DNA from: Lampris incognitus
Lineage: Eukaryota; Chordata; Actinopteri; Lampriformes; Lampridae
Length of the DNA: 64,000 nt
NCBI RefSeq assembly: GCF_029633865.1
Contig: NC_079211.1
Coordinates: 147,118,543-147,182,542 of the forward strand
Direction: 5' to 3'
Shown here: one piece after another, positions 36,788-51,752 of the stretch
Layout: each line of letters starts with the position of its first letter
Numbering within the stretch: the stretch's first letter is position 1
Made by a program: the position numbers and the translations under genes
Notes under the pieces: model-generated
Seen by the model: the letters and a program-made list of their open reading frames with translations, nothing else
The model's database searches: none
What the model was told of the DNA's origin: nothing

Positions 36788-38088
36788 GATATGTCTGTCT
36801 ATCTATCTATAAGTCTGTCTTGGTATGTATGCTTCTGTTTCTCTATCCTTTGATAAATCTATTGTCTGTCTCTCTGTATTCTGGTAGATTCACTAGTGGA
36901 CAGAAATGTTTTAAAATCCTTAAAGACAGGCGTCTGGGTGGTGTGGCGGCCTATTCCGTTGCCAACCAGCACGGGGATCGCCAGTACGAATCCCCGTGTT
37001 ACCTCCGGCTTGGTCGGGCATCCCTACAGACACAATTGGCCATGTCTGCGGGCGGGAAGTCGGATGTGGGTATGTGTCCTGGTCGCTGCACTAGCGCCTC
37101 CTCTGGTCAGTCGGGGCGCCTGTTCGGGGGGGAGGGGGATAGCGTGATCCTCCCACATGCTACGTCCCCCTGATGAAACTCCTCACGGTCAGGTGAAAAG
37201 AAGCGGCTGGTGACTCCACATGTATCAGAGGAGGCATGTGGTAGTCTGCAGCCCTCCCCAGATCAGCTGAGGGGCTGGAGCAGCGACCGGGACGGCTCAG
37301 AGAGCATGGTGAGTGGCCAGGTACAATTGGGAGAAAAAGGGGGGGAAATAAATAAATAAACAAACAAAATTCCTTAAAGAAATACTTGCTGCACAAACTG
37401 CACCTGAGTGTTTCACTACCATCTAAAGAATATTCAGATTATTTGTGTAAGTGGGAGTATGAGAGTGTGTGTGAGTGTGTATGCGCTGACACTCCCTGAT
37501 GGAGTGTTTTTCAGCGAGGTATGAGTCCAGACCCCTCCTCTGCATGTTTGTGAGTGGGTCTCTACCTGTGTACTGGGGAGGTGACGCTCCGTCCTGGTCG
37601 CAGTCGATGGCCGCCGTTTCCTCGTACACCTCGTTAGTCTCCTGACCCTTCTGTCCATCAGCGGCGCCACCACCAGGGGCACCCGGCGCCAGCAGCACCT
37701 GGCTCTGCTGGCCCTCGGGGGCCGCCGGGTTGTAAAGACTGGCGTTGGGGGACAGCAGACCCCCCACCTCCACAGAGAGGGCCCCGGCGGAGGTGTCAGA
37801 GCCGGTGTAGACGGGCGGGGGGGGGACCGGGGAGAGGGAGTCTCGGAGGACAGTATACTCGTAGGTGATGTAAGGAACACGACCGTTCTGGTTCCACACC
37901 TGCCCAGAGAGATTCAGTTTACTGCACTTCATTGATGTGTTTTCAAAAGAGAGAGACATTTATTTATTTATTCTTCTTTTGCCTCAATGACATTTGGCTG
38001 AACGAACAACACCCCCCACACTGCCAATCTTTGCTCCCATTAACTTAATCATCAAAAATAACACAGTAAATGAAACAATATGAACGAA

Positions 38089-38152
<64 letters not shown>

Positions 38153-40783
38153 GAACTGGAAAAAAATAAGGCAATACTTCACATTAAGTACATGTAATAA
38201 GTGTTAGTTAATAGGCAATAAGGCCCTTATAAGTCCTTATAAAATGCTTATTAACATCAATGTGTGTTAATAAGACTATATGTGTTAATAATAGCATCAT
38301 AAACATGTTTTTGGCCACTAGGTGGCGCTTGCGAAATATGCAAAACCTAATTTTTCACACTCGCCTTAGGTTGTAAATCCAATCTGCATTAAACTGCACG
38401 TCTCATCTATGGACCCTCATGATTAAGTAATTAAAATATTTTTTTATAGTCTACAAAATGCATAATTAAGGCTTATAAGGACCTTATTACCTATTAACTA
38501 ACGTTTATTATAGTCTTATTAACACAATGTTGATAAGCATTAGATGAGGACTTATAAGGGCCTTATTACCTATTAATTAACAGTGATTACATTATTAATC
38601 TAGAGTATTACTGAATAGGAACAGATTGTTATGGACAACACCCATTTCTTGTAAAAATTTATGTCACTAAGGGCACAGCGGATGGCACAGCGGATGGCAG
38701 CCTTGGTATGTTGGTGTCCATTGTTTTGGGGTTTTTTGTAAACTCAGTGTTTTGCTACAATACCCGCAGTTCTGTCACCAGAGAAGAGCTTATGAACATC
38801 AAGGAAACTGGATTTATTTCCCCAACTTTCTCATCACAACTGCGGAACTATGTGCCAAATTGGTCAAAGGTGCGATCCCCATTCTTCGTATGGTGAAACG
38901 CCGGAGGAGAGGGAAACGAGCCGGTGTGCTCGTGCATCTCTGCAGACGCAGATGCACCTTACAGGCAATTTACCAATTTAACAGGCGCTACACAAAAATC
39001 CATATTACTGTAGTGATATTCATATATGCCTGACGGATGTTGAAAATTGAATGGACTAATCAGCATGTGATAACTTACACAATTAAAGAATTCACACATG
39101 TTTTGGAGAGTACAATTATTCAACTGAGAAGCAATGTAATCAGTTTTGATCAGCAAGATATATTCAATTGGTAACTGTGCAAATTGCAGACAATTGTACT
39201 TACTCGTTTGCACAGATGTGCTAAAACATTTACAGTTTGTTTAAAAGAATGAGAAATTCAAACCTGTTGTGAACAAGTGCCCAGTGGTTTGGAGGTTTGC
39301 ACGTTGTTTTGAAAATATTAATTATCATTTGAGAATTGTGCCAGAGCAATCGAGAAACACTATTAGGTTGACTATGTGAATTACCCGTCAGTACTGACCG
39401 CACATACAATTACTCATCAGCGAATTTTGCGTTAATATGTTTTTGGACGATGTCTTTACATAATAGATGAAGCAAGATTTTCCGCTTCCGGTGTGGGAAG
39501 ATGGCGGTGCAAATTCGTGTTTTGCGGCGGCCTCACCCAGTACCATCCATGCAGTGTCTTTGTCCACGTCTGCGTTGAAGTTTGTCTTCGTTTGATGGCT
39601 GGGAGAGCTGACGCTGGATCGGCTGGGAGAGCTTGGTCTGCTGTGTCCTGTGGGCCCAGGAACCACGGCCCTGCCTGGAGCTGTGCCCAAAGAGGTAACA
39701 TCGAGGATGGTCCGACAGCACGCGGAAGCGGGGCAGGCTAAGCTAACTGCTAGCCCATGCAGACCGGCAGTTCCGACAGTCATCCTGGCTGGCGTTCATT
39801 CTCTGGACAGTGATTTTTTTTTTTTTGGTTTAGATATGTGTTAGAGTTTGAATATGTATGTACTTTAATTCTTGGATGCGTGTTCTTGTCTTAGTGTTGC
39901 ACTGCTGTGGGCTGGGGGAAACGATGTTTTGTTTCATTTCATGTGCGCGAGTGCATGAAATGAAACGACAAAGTGTTCCTGATTCTGATTCTGAACATGA
40001 AGCTCGTGGAAAGACAAAAGTCAGGAGCTGTCAGGTTCTGATCCTGATTCATGAACATTGTAAACTCCATGTATGTGTTGCCTGGCCTCCGGCAGATGCA
40101 CTGCAGGCCGGACGGAAACTGTGACAAAGTGTGACACTTTGACTAACGTAAGAAATGACGCTGACAATGTTTTCCTTTTTAAACCGCAGCATTTTGAAGA
40201 GCTTGTTCCAGATCTGGTGTTCCAGAAATGATATGATGATGAATGGCGAGTGTCAGCAGCAACAAACTTGCGGTGTCTCTTAATCCTAGAATCCTGCAGA
40301 GATTTTTATCAGACCTGGCCGGCAGCGCAGACGATATACGGCCTCTGTCAGCGCACGAGGCCTGTACTCGGTCACATGGCGAGATTCACGCCGAGGTTCA
40401 CTTTAAATCCTCCAGTTTAGGTGTTTGTCAGAAGTTTCTATGAAGACGGAGCAACCTGTGTTGCTTCTGCGAGGAGCGACTCCGTGATGAACAACAGAGC
40501 CACTGGAGATTTCGTCGGTGTTGCTGCTTTGATTCTACTGGAACTTTTTGTCGCAGGGAAACGTGAACAGATTTTCAAGCCTGATAAACACTGAACCGTC
40601 CTCCTGCAGAAGACACGAAACTCAACCGCTAGCCGAAAAAGGACAAAACAACCACCACTATAACTAGGTGCATCTGTGGGTTTGAGAGAGACAGAGAGAA
40701 ATGGGGAGATGAGAGCCTGAGAGGGAGGGAGGGAGGGAGGGAGGGAAGGAAGGACGGACGGACGGACGGACGGACGGACAGAG

Positions 40784-40875
<92 letters not shown>

Positions 40876-41180
40876 GGACGGACGGATGGATGGATCGACA
40901 GACGGATGGATGTGATGGAGGGAGGCCCATACCAGGATGTTGATGGGCTGGTCGATGGGGCCTTTGGCTACGATGTACTCGATCCCAGTTTCGTAGACGT
41001 CCATGGGCCGCCGGTACTTAAAGACGGTGCCGGCGGCATGGAAGTTCTGCGGGCTGTCCACCTTGTACGCCCCGTTGAAGAAGAAGTTCCCCGCCTGGTC
41101 GGTCACGGCTGGGGGGGGGGGGCAGAGAGAGATCAACTGGAATCATAACAAACACTGAAGCATTTACTGACCATTCTCTT

Positions 41181-41229
<49 letters not shown>

Positions 41230-44180
41230 ATCCCTCTCTGTCTTGCTCTTTAACTCTTTCTCACATCATCACTTCACTGTCTTTCTCTCTCTAACTCTGT
41301 TTTTCTGACTTTGTTATGTGCGTTTTTGTGCTGTTTAAGTGTGCATCTGTATGTGTGTGTATGTGTTTGTGTGTGTGTGTGTGTATGGGAGAGAATGTTG
41401 TGTGTGTGTGTGTGTTTGTGTGGGAGAGAGAGAATGTTTTGTGTGTGTGTGTGGGGCGGGGGAGAAAAAGAGAGAAAGATCACTTAAATTCTGGATGCAC
41501 CTTAAATCAAGTCCCCTCGACACGCTGCTATTTATTTATTTATTAGCTGCTCCGCCCCCTCTGCTGATCCGGGGAGGGCTGCAGACTACCACATGCCTCC
41601 TCCCATACATGTGGAGTCGCCAGCCACTTCTTTTCACCTGACAGTGACGAGTTTCACCAAGGGGTTGAAGCGCATGGGAGGATCACGCTATCCCCCCCCC
41701 CACAGTTCTCCCTCCCCCTGAACAGGCGCCCCGACCGACCAGAGGAGTCGCTAGTACAGCGATCAGGACACATACCCACATCTGGCTTCCCACCCGCAGA
41801 TACAGCCAATTGTGTCTGTAGGGACGACTGACCAAGCCGGAGGTAACACGGGGATTCGAACCGGCGATCCCCGTGTTGGTAGGCAACGGCATAGACCGCC
41901 ATGCTATCTGAATGCCCCACATTGCAATTTAGAGCATTCCAAATCCAAGAGCTAAGCACCAAAAAGTGTCCTCTCAGTCAGCTGGTTGTGAAACTAACTG
42001 ACCCCGTAACCACTAACACAGATGAGTTTCAGGCTAGCACTGCTAACCAACCACAGATTGAGTAGACCACATCATCACACAATGCAACAACTCATATCTG
42101 GAACATTGGGACATAGAAAACAAATTAGAACACCAATTAGAATTTATCGGGCCCTAAAGAGAGAACACAAATGGGCTGATTATCTGTCCACTGTCAGAGA
42201 CAGTAAGCAGAGACACATCCTTACCAAGTACAGGCTCACTGACCACAGTCTAGCCACTGAAAAGGGCAGACACACAAAACATCTTGGCTACCATAAGAGC
42301 AAAGAATATGTGGTCACTGTACAGCAGGTGAGGTCGAGACAGAGATGCACTTCCTGCTAAATTGTGAGAAATTTCAGAACATAAGAGAAAAATACCAGGA
42401 GAAATTTGAAAACCAGATTCCAAATATTCTACTCCTCGATGAAAAACAGTTACTACTACTACTACTACTACTACTACTTTCGGCTGGTCCCATTATGGGT
42501 CGCCACAGTGGATCATCCGTTTCCATCTCTTCCTGTCCTCTGCATCTTCCTCTGTCACACCAGTCACCTGCATGTCCTCCCTCACCACATCCATAAACCT
42601 CCTCTTTGGCCTTCCTCTTCTCTGGCAGCTCCATATTCAGCATCCTTCTCCCATTATACACAGCATCTCCTCCACACATGTCCAAACCATCTCAATCTTG
42701 TCTCTCTTGCTTTGTCTCCAAACCGTCCAACGTGAGCTGTCCCTCTAATATACTCGTTCCCAATCCTGTCCTTCTTCATCACTCCCAGTGAAAATCTTAT
42801 CATCTTCAACTCTGCCACCTCCAGCTCCACCTCCTGTCTTTTCATCAGTGCCACTGTCTCCAAACCATATAACATAGCTGGTCTCACAACCATCTTGTAC
42901 ACCTTCCCTTTAACTCTTGCTGGTACCCTTCTGTCGCAAATCACTCCTGACACTCTTCTCCACCCACTCCACCCTGCCTGCACTCTCTTCTTCACCTCTC
43001 TTCTGTACTCCCTGTTAATTTGGACAGTTGACCCCAGCCACTGAGGATGCACAAGCCAGTGCATTCTTAGTGCCGGTCCCTAGCCTGGATAAATGGGGAG
43101 GGTTGCGTCAGGAAGGGCATCCGAAACAAATGTGTGGATCATAAATAAGATTTGCTGGATGAGAAAGAGCAATGGCCACTTATTTTAGGAGAGGGCCAAA
43201 GTGCACACCTTGTAGCACAATATGTGTCAGAATGCCATAGCCTAAGGGGTCAGTGCGTGACCAAAACACTCAATTACTGTTCCAATTATTGTCAATTACT
43301 GTTCCAATTATTGTCAATTACTGTTCCAATTTGTCAATTACTGTTCCAATTACTGTCAATAACTTCCAATTACTGTTCCAATTATTGTCAATTACTGTTC
43401 AAATTACTGCCAATTACTGTTCCAATTACGTTCCAATTATTATCAATTACTGTTTCAATTACTTTCAATTACTGTTCCAATTATTGTCAATTACTGTTCC
43501 AATTATTCTACCTAGTCCTTGTTCCATTTATCTTAATTTTTTTTTGTTTAATACTCTATTAAGACATTTCCCTGTCACCTGCTTTGGCAACATGGTAATG
43601 ATGCAGTCATGCCAGTAAAGCATCACTGAACTGAACTGAAAAGAGTTTGATCTAGAGTATATGTGTGTATTTTAGTGTATCAAGAGTGTGTGTGTGGGGG
43701 GGGGGGATAGAGAATGTCTTGTGTGTGTGTGTGGGAGAGAGAATATTTTGTGTGTGGGGGGAGAATATGTTTTGTGTGTGTGTACTTTAGTGTGTCTAGA
43801 GTGTATGTGTGTATTTTAGTGTGTCTAGAGTGTATGTGTATTTTAGTGTGTCTAGAGTGTGTGAATGTATCTGTGGGTGTATGTTTAGTCTGTGTTAAGT
43901 GAGTATGAGTTTGTATGTGTTTAGAGTGCATGTATGTGTGTGTGTGTGTGTGGGGAGAGAGCGAGAGAGAGAGAGAGAGAGAGAGAGTATGTTTTGTGTG
44001 TGTGGGGGGAGAATGTTTTGTGTGTGTGTGTGTGTGTATTTTAGTGTATCTAGTGTGTGTATTTTAGTGTATCTAGAGTGTGTGTGTGTATTTTAGTGTA
44101 TATTTTAGTGTATCTAGAGTGTGTGTGTGTATTTTAGTGTATCTAGAGAGAGTGTGTGTGTTTGTATATTTTAGTGTATC

Positions 44181-44211
<31 letters not shown>

Positions 44212-47200
44212 TTTTAGTGTATCTAGAGTGTGTGTGTGTATTTTAGTGTGTCTAGAGTGTGTGAGTGTATCTGTGGGTGTGTGTTTAGTCTGTATGTGGG
44301 AGAGAGAGAGAGTGTTTGTGAGTATGTGTTTGTATGTGTGTGTTTAGACTGTGCTTGTGTGTGTGTGGGGGGGGGGGAGTGTTTGAGGGTGAGTATGTGT
44401 TTGTATGTGTGTTTAGAGCGCATGTATGTGTGTGTGTGTATGTTTGTAAGAGGCAGGAGAAGAGGAAGTACCCACCCAGGACGTCAGCAGACTTCTTCCT
44501 CTCGATGACCTGAATGTCCCATGATCCTTCAGGGATTTGTGTGATGAAGGAGTAACCTTGTTGACAGGAAACAAGGAACAGGAAACGTCAGGTTTCTAAT
44601 TAAAGTCACTGTGAGCTGCTCAGAGACGGCCTGACTGTCATCGATCCAGGCCAGGACGAGCTGCCCAGGCCAGGACCAGCTGTCCAGGCCAGGACCAGCT
44701 GAACAGACCAGGACTAGCTGGACAGCCCAGGACTAGCTGTCCAGACCAGGACCAGCTGTCCAGGCCAGGACCAGCTATCCAGGCCAGGACCAGCTGGACA
44801 GCCCAGCCATCTTCACGTGTTACTGAGGAGTGCTGAAGGTTTATGAAAACCTTACTTGTTCATTAAAACTACCAGAAGTCATTAAAACTTCTGAAAATCC
44901 TTCCAAGGAGCACCTTTGTAGCTGAACTGTTACAGTGTATGCCACATGGTCGCACCTGCCGCTGGTTCGATTCCAGCCGGTGACCTTTGATGCACATCAT
45001 ACCCCTCTCTCGCCCTCATTTCCTATCTGCCTCTTCGCTGTCACTATCCGATAAAGGTAAAAATAATCTTTAAAATATTTTCAAGAGCGGATGTGTGAGT
45101 TCTTGTGGCATTAGCTGTTGCCACCAAGTGAAAAATCTCTGAAATAGCGTCCAGGTAGCGTAGCGGTCTATTCCGTTGTCTACCAACACAGGGATCGCCA
45201 GCTCGAATCCCCGTGTTACCTCCGGTTTGGCGTCCCTACAGACACAATTGGCTGGGTCTGTGGGTGGGAAGCCAGATGTGGGGATGTGTCCTGGTCACTG
45301 CACTAGCGCCTCCTCTGGTCGGTCTGGGCACCTGTTCAGGGGGAGGGGGAACTGGGGGGAATAGCGTGATCCTCCCACGTACTACATCACCGTGGTGAAA
45401 CTCCTCACGGTCAGGTGAAAAGAAGCGGCTGGCGACTCCACGTGTATGGGAGGAGGCATGTGGTAAGTCTGCAGCCCTCCCCGGATCGGCAGAGGGGGTG
45501 GAGCAGCGACCGGGACGGCTCGGAAGAGTGGGGTAAAAAAAAAAGTTTGTACACACTTACACGTTTTCTTTATTTTTACTAAACTACACTTAAGTACTAA
45601 ATGAAAGAACTTGTTGGGGGGGGGGCATTTCAAACTACATATTTTAAATTCAAATTTGTTTTGGAAAGAAATTCAGAAATAGGCAATGAATTCCATATTG
45701 TGAAAAACATACATTCAGTCAGGTGTGTCCAAACACGTGACTGGTACTTCATATCTGTATGAAGCTATCGGCTTATTCTCCAACAGTGTTCCATATGAGG
45801 TGTTGCTGAACCTGCACCTGAACTGACTGCTGCTTCTAGGCGAGTTGGATTTACACCCATCAGCCAAAACATTAAGTCTCCTTCGTGCTGCCAAAACAGG
45901 CTCTGGCCTGTCGAGGCATGGACTCCTCGAGACCTCTGAAGGTGTCCTCTGGTATCTGGCACCAAGACGTTAGCAGCAGATCCTTTAAGTCCTGTGAGTT
46001 GCAAGGAGGCACCTCCATGGATCGGATTTGTTTTTCCAGCACATCCCACAGATGCTCGACTGGTTTGAGATCTGGGGAATTTAGAGGCCAAGGCAACACC
46101 TTGAAGTCTTTGTCATGTTCCTCAAACCATTCCTGAACCATCTTTGCCGTGTGGCAGGGTGCATTATCCTGCTGAAAGAGGCCACTGCCATCAGGGAGTA
46201 CTGTTGTCATGAAGGGGTGTACCTGGTCTGCAACAATGTTTAGGTAGGTGGTACATGTCAAAGTAACATCCACATGAATACCAGGACCCAAGGTTTCCCA
46301 GCAGAACATTGCCCAGAGCATCAAACTGTCTCTGCCGGCTTGCCTTCTTCCCATAGTGCATCCTGGTGCCATCTCTTCCCCAGGTAAACGACACACACGC
46401 ACCCAGCCATCCACGTGATATGAAAGAAAACGTGATTCATCAGACCAGGCCACCTTCTTCCACTGCTCCATGGTCCAGTCCTGACACTCACATGCCCATT
46501 GTAGGAGCTTTCGGTGGTGGACAGGGGTCATCATGGACACTCTGACCGGTGTGGCTACACAGCCCCATACACAGCATGCTATGATGCACTGTGTGTTGTG
46601 ATACCTGTCTATCATAGCCAGCATCAACTTTTTCAGCAATCTGAGCTACAGTAGCTCTTCTGTGGGATCAGACCAAGCGGGGCTAGCCTTCCCTCCCCAT
46701 GTACATCAATGAACCTTGGGTGCCCATGACCCTGTCGTTGGTTCACGGGTTGTCCTTCCTTGGACCACTTTTGGTAGGTACTGACCACTGCAGACCAGGA
46801 TCACCCAACAAGGCCTGCTGTTTTAGAGATGCTCTGACCCAGTCGTCTAGCCATCACAATTTGGTCCCTTGTCAAAGTCACTCATATCGGTAATGGACTG
46901 AGCCAATGTATTCTCTATGGGACTGATATGTTGACGGATGACGGACAGGAAAGATGGATGTCCATCATTCGACGGACATATGATCCACATTTTTTTACGT
47001 ACATCAAAAGTTAAAACCATCCAAACTTTTGATGGACCGCAGTATACTTAATCATCTGCTGTTTGTTCGATAGCCAGTCAGATGCATTGGTGCAGCTTGT
47101 TTTCTCTCATTCAACATGAAGGAGAAACTCACGGCTCTTTTCTTTCACTACCATCAATTAATAATGTAGACACTGTAGAGTCACTGTAGAGACGTCTTAT

Positions 47201-50200
47201 TCTAAAGAACACCAATAATAAGAAGCTTGTGTTTGTTGGCATCCATCTCGACTTTTTTTCATATTCCAATTGAACAGAGAACGGATAGTGTGCGATCCAG
47301 TGGCGGCTGGTGCTAAAAAAAAAATTGGAGGGGGGGGGGTGTCGCAATTTACCTTGGTGCAGCACACCTGACAGCTGCTTTATTGTCCACACAGTCATAG
47401 AGTTGTTAAGAAGGACAATGTAGCCTATAGATTTTATCAGGGTTCATAGACAGTGGATGATTGACAGTTGTGACAAGGCGTCGTGGTGGGTGTGAGCATG
47501 ATTGACAGCCACGAGAATTGTCCAATCACATTAGATAAAAAAAAATTAAAACAAAACCAATTCCCTGCCGATAAAAGTGGGAGTGTCTGGGGCAGCACAG
47601 AACTGCGCCTCATGGAAAATCTGAAGAAACCAATCAGACTCAGGTCACCTGCTCGCCACAAGTTTGAGGGCTTACATAAGGTATGGTTTGGCCAGCGCCC
47701 CTTGGCCAGGAAGTATATGTTCTCAGACAGAAACTAACCAAATACCATTTGGAACCGATATTTAATGGCTGCTGACAGGCGCTCACAGACTGAAAAACAC
47801 TTTTATTTCATAATTATTTGCATTATACAACTAAACTATATTTAAGATGCTTGAGTAGATTTTCATCTCTTGATATTCGAAGGGGGTGGCGCTCCAGCAC
47901 CCTGTACTGGCCAGCCGCCACTGGTGCGATCCGTATACAAAATTTATCCGTTCTGTCTGGCCGCCTCCTAAACCCTTTGATTTAGGTGTAGCAATGAGCC
48001 AGAACTGTCACAGTCAACAGCTTTGTACAACATCAGCTCACTTGTCCACCTAAATCAAACCCAGCCATCAATAATGTTATCATTTACAGCTGTGTTTTTC
48101 CTGCTACGCTAACATCAGTTTAGACCAAGCTCAGTCCAGCAGTTACACATGGTGTTTCACCTTTACATGCTAGCAAACTCATCCTAGTTGCATAGGGTTT
48201 AGCTCCTCTATTGTCCAGGCAGTAGTAAGTGGGCTTTAATGGGAGGACAGAGGCTGCGGTGGGTTTGACAGCATCCCACATGGAGCTGATTGTGGTTTAA
48301 CCCCTTGCTTAAAGGCACTTTGGCAGAGAGACTAGGCAGTTTGGTAAATGGTGACTTGGTCTCGGTCCTCTTACCTAGAGTGGAGGTGCTGCGGCGGAAG
48401 TTTCCGGTAACTCTGCTGCAGCTGCTGCCATCTCCCTGACAAACTCCACATTTATCCAGCGTGTTGGAGGAGAAGAGCACGCCGTCGCACCCAATTGGCT
48501 GAGAGCAGAAAACCAGGAAGTGGATTGCAGAAGGTTTCGAAAAACACACCAGCAAGCAGAAAGGAATTTGTCTTAATTCATGTGATGAAAGTGATGGAAA
48601 ATCTGGGTCTTACACACTTTTCCCAACATGACAAGTGAGTTTTGGAGGGCTGTGTATAACTATGTTGCCTCCTCTTAGAACAGACCGCTGAAGAACAGTT
48701 TAGGCCAAGCTGCCTATCTGGACATGCACTGGACATGCACACAACCACTACACAAACAGATGGTCCAACACAGAAGCCCAAACCCCTCAAGACAAGACTC
48801 AGCAGTTTATCTACACCTAAAGGAGAAGACACACTCCTTCGAGGACAGCAATGTACACATTTTGGACAGGAAATGGAAATGGAAATGGAAAAACCATCCC
48901 TCAACAGAGGAGGAGGACTGCGACGCCACCTATCTCCCACTTACAATGCCGTCCTTTCATCTCTACCCAGGAGACTTAAGAAGCTTAGCCTCCAAGAACA
49001 ACAGTCGCTCACTAACGGCTCCAACGACTCATGACCACTGAATGGAGCACTAACGAAGTCGAAACTAACACCCCCAATGACCGTCGCTGCTTAACATCGG
49101 ATCACAAAAAGCCATGCATATTAATACCTCTGATAACGACGGGCGTTGCTAAACATCGGAACACAAAGAGCCATGGACATCAATAGCTCTGATAACGACT
49201 CCAAAGAGGATAAATATCTGAGTCTCATCACCAGCCAGTCAGACTAGCTTGGTCTAGTCAGAAAGGCACGAACTGAGGAAGCCTCTTGGATGAGAGGCGA
49301 AACGTCTACACGGATATATACCAAGTCCAGTTGCACTTTATTCAACTCCTTTGGATAACCATGACCTGGATGAATGAGAACATTCACAGACTATCTGGAC
49401 ATGTTTTTAAATGGCTGCCACCTGCTGCAGCCAAAAATTAAATGGTTCAATCTATCAAAGAAGGTTGAATCAGTTCATCTGGACACAACATTTACTGACA
49501 GATACGTTTCGTCACTTAACTAAGTGACATCTTCGGTCTCAACTGACTGCAGGTATCCCCACCCGTTATAAACAACACAGTACAATACAGCGCCTACTGA
49601 CCGAAACCAACAACCAGTTTCAGATGCAAAAATGGGTGTGACCATTAACTAGAGTTCCAATGGCCATGTGTACTATTCACAGAGGATTGGGGAATATTTG
49701 CAACCACAGCACTGTAAGATGGCGACAGACGTACTCTTAGCCCCGCCTCGGTTCAGGGGTGGTCGTTCCCTCTTAACATAGATGGCCTCTTTCATTTTAC
49801 GTCATCATCACTCCATAGTTGCTCGCACATGTATGTTGCAAGCTGTGGCTGCATCACGTGACACCACAGTACGTTCTATGATAGGGCAACACTAAGACTA
49901 CCGTTCATCCCCGCTGCCCATTGTTGTTGACAGTTTTGCTGCATCCTTTCTTAAAGACACACGTGTCTGAACTGTTGACAGAACATGCTAATAGTACGCA
50001 CATTTCAGAGTGCATGATGTCAGTATAGAAGTTTAAACAAATTTAGGGTGTGAAAGATACATGTATGCATACTACTACATAGAGGTATTAAGTGTGGAGC
50101 TTATGGTCACTGGATGAAGAAGACCATGCCATTATTCTCTGAGCTTTGGTCAAATTCATGGAGACAAATGCCCAGGGGATAAATGTAACTTTTTTTACAT

Positions 50201-51721
50201 TTCATGATTAAAAATGCCTTAAGCACAAATGAAGAGCCAAGGCTGAAACAAACGGATGAAGCAAAAGTAACAAAGTTCTCCTAACTGGAAAGTGACCAAG
50301 TTGGTATTCTGGTGACACACGCAAAAAAAAAAAAAAACACTTCCGCATGGATGTGAGTCCGCCAGCTTTAACATACGTGGTGCATACTACATCACACTAC
50401 ATACTTGAAGTGTGTGGAATCTGCTAACAATTTGGACACTGCAAAAACAAGTTTGGTCTCCAAACTGTGACTGGACCGTCCATATTTTCCACTGGTCCAC
50501 CCCTTTGATATAGCCATCAATGAGAGGGAGGCCAGACCCGGATCTCCAGACAAAAATCAATATGATCGATTCGTCAGACCGGTCTTGCTCGCAACGCTAG
50601 CCAGCGCTCATTTCTGGAAGGAGGTGTCAATCTCGAAGTGGCTTCCTTGGTTCAGTAAAGTTCGAAAAAAGGATGTGAATAGAAAAAGGACAAAAGAAAC
50701 TGAAGACAGAGAAGTCTGTGGGAGAAATGTGTCTCAGTTATTAATACTTATAGGAGTCAACTTGTGTCTTGTAAACTGACATTTGAATGAATGTGCAATG
50801 ATTTGTACAATTGCATCCATATTTATGAATGCAAGTTTTACATTTTGCACAAATACCTAAAAAAAAATGTATACATTTTCCCTTGTCCATAGCATTAGTT
50901 GCAATAAGACAGTCTCAAATCTAAAATTGACTTGTGAACTGTTGAATCTGCATTTGTGGATCACATGACATGTGTGCATTGCTGTAGTTCTCTTTTTCGC
51001 TTGAATTTTGAGACAAATTTCATGGTGTTTCGGATTCACACACTCGTTACTACCGATCGACACGTGACAACTGAGGTTTCTTCTTCGGTGGTGGAGGGGA
51101 GCAACCCAACTAGGCGCCTACTGAACTCGGCTCAAGGACCTCGGCATTGACCATAATAACAGTAAAGCATACCCTGGGCCATGGGTTAACCCCGACAACG
51201 AGACTACTCAGCTCCCCAGACATATACAGTATAGCAAGGGAGCAGGTAGCAACCACAATACTATAGTCTCATTATTCTATAAGACACAAGTTAACGTCTG
51301 TGAGAAACAAATTGACTCCTATTAGCATTAATAATTATGCGGCAAATATCTCTCCATAGAAATCAGAGATAAAAGAGCAACCAATGACAAAAAATGCTCT
51401 GGACTCACCTCACACTTACCGTCCACGCACACCCCGCGGTAGCTGCTGTACTTGCAGGAAGTGCCGTCGCGCGCTGTCACCATCAGCTGCCTCTGACCGT
51501 CAGCCGTGGTGCAGTGGAGGTCGCAAGGGTTACTGGAGATGTGCACATAGTCATCTATGTGCGCACAGGTCAAAGGTCATCAGCATTTGTTAAACATTAT
51601 TAGCATTTAAATGCTCCCACTGCAACAGTTACTACTACTACTACTACTGCTATTCCTACCACTACTACCATTACCACTACTACTACTGATACCACTACTA
51701 CTATTACTACTACTATCACTA

Positions 51722-51752
<31 letters not shown>

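Noticed and set aside
36621..36853. Tyr-Leu-Ser-Ile repeat ORFs
   Set aside because: (CTAT)n microsatellite read in frame.
40438..41136. 232-codon minus ORF
   Set aside because: Joins true exon 8 (40933-41108) to a (TCTG)n-type repeat and intron sequence; the donor at 40932 ends the exon.
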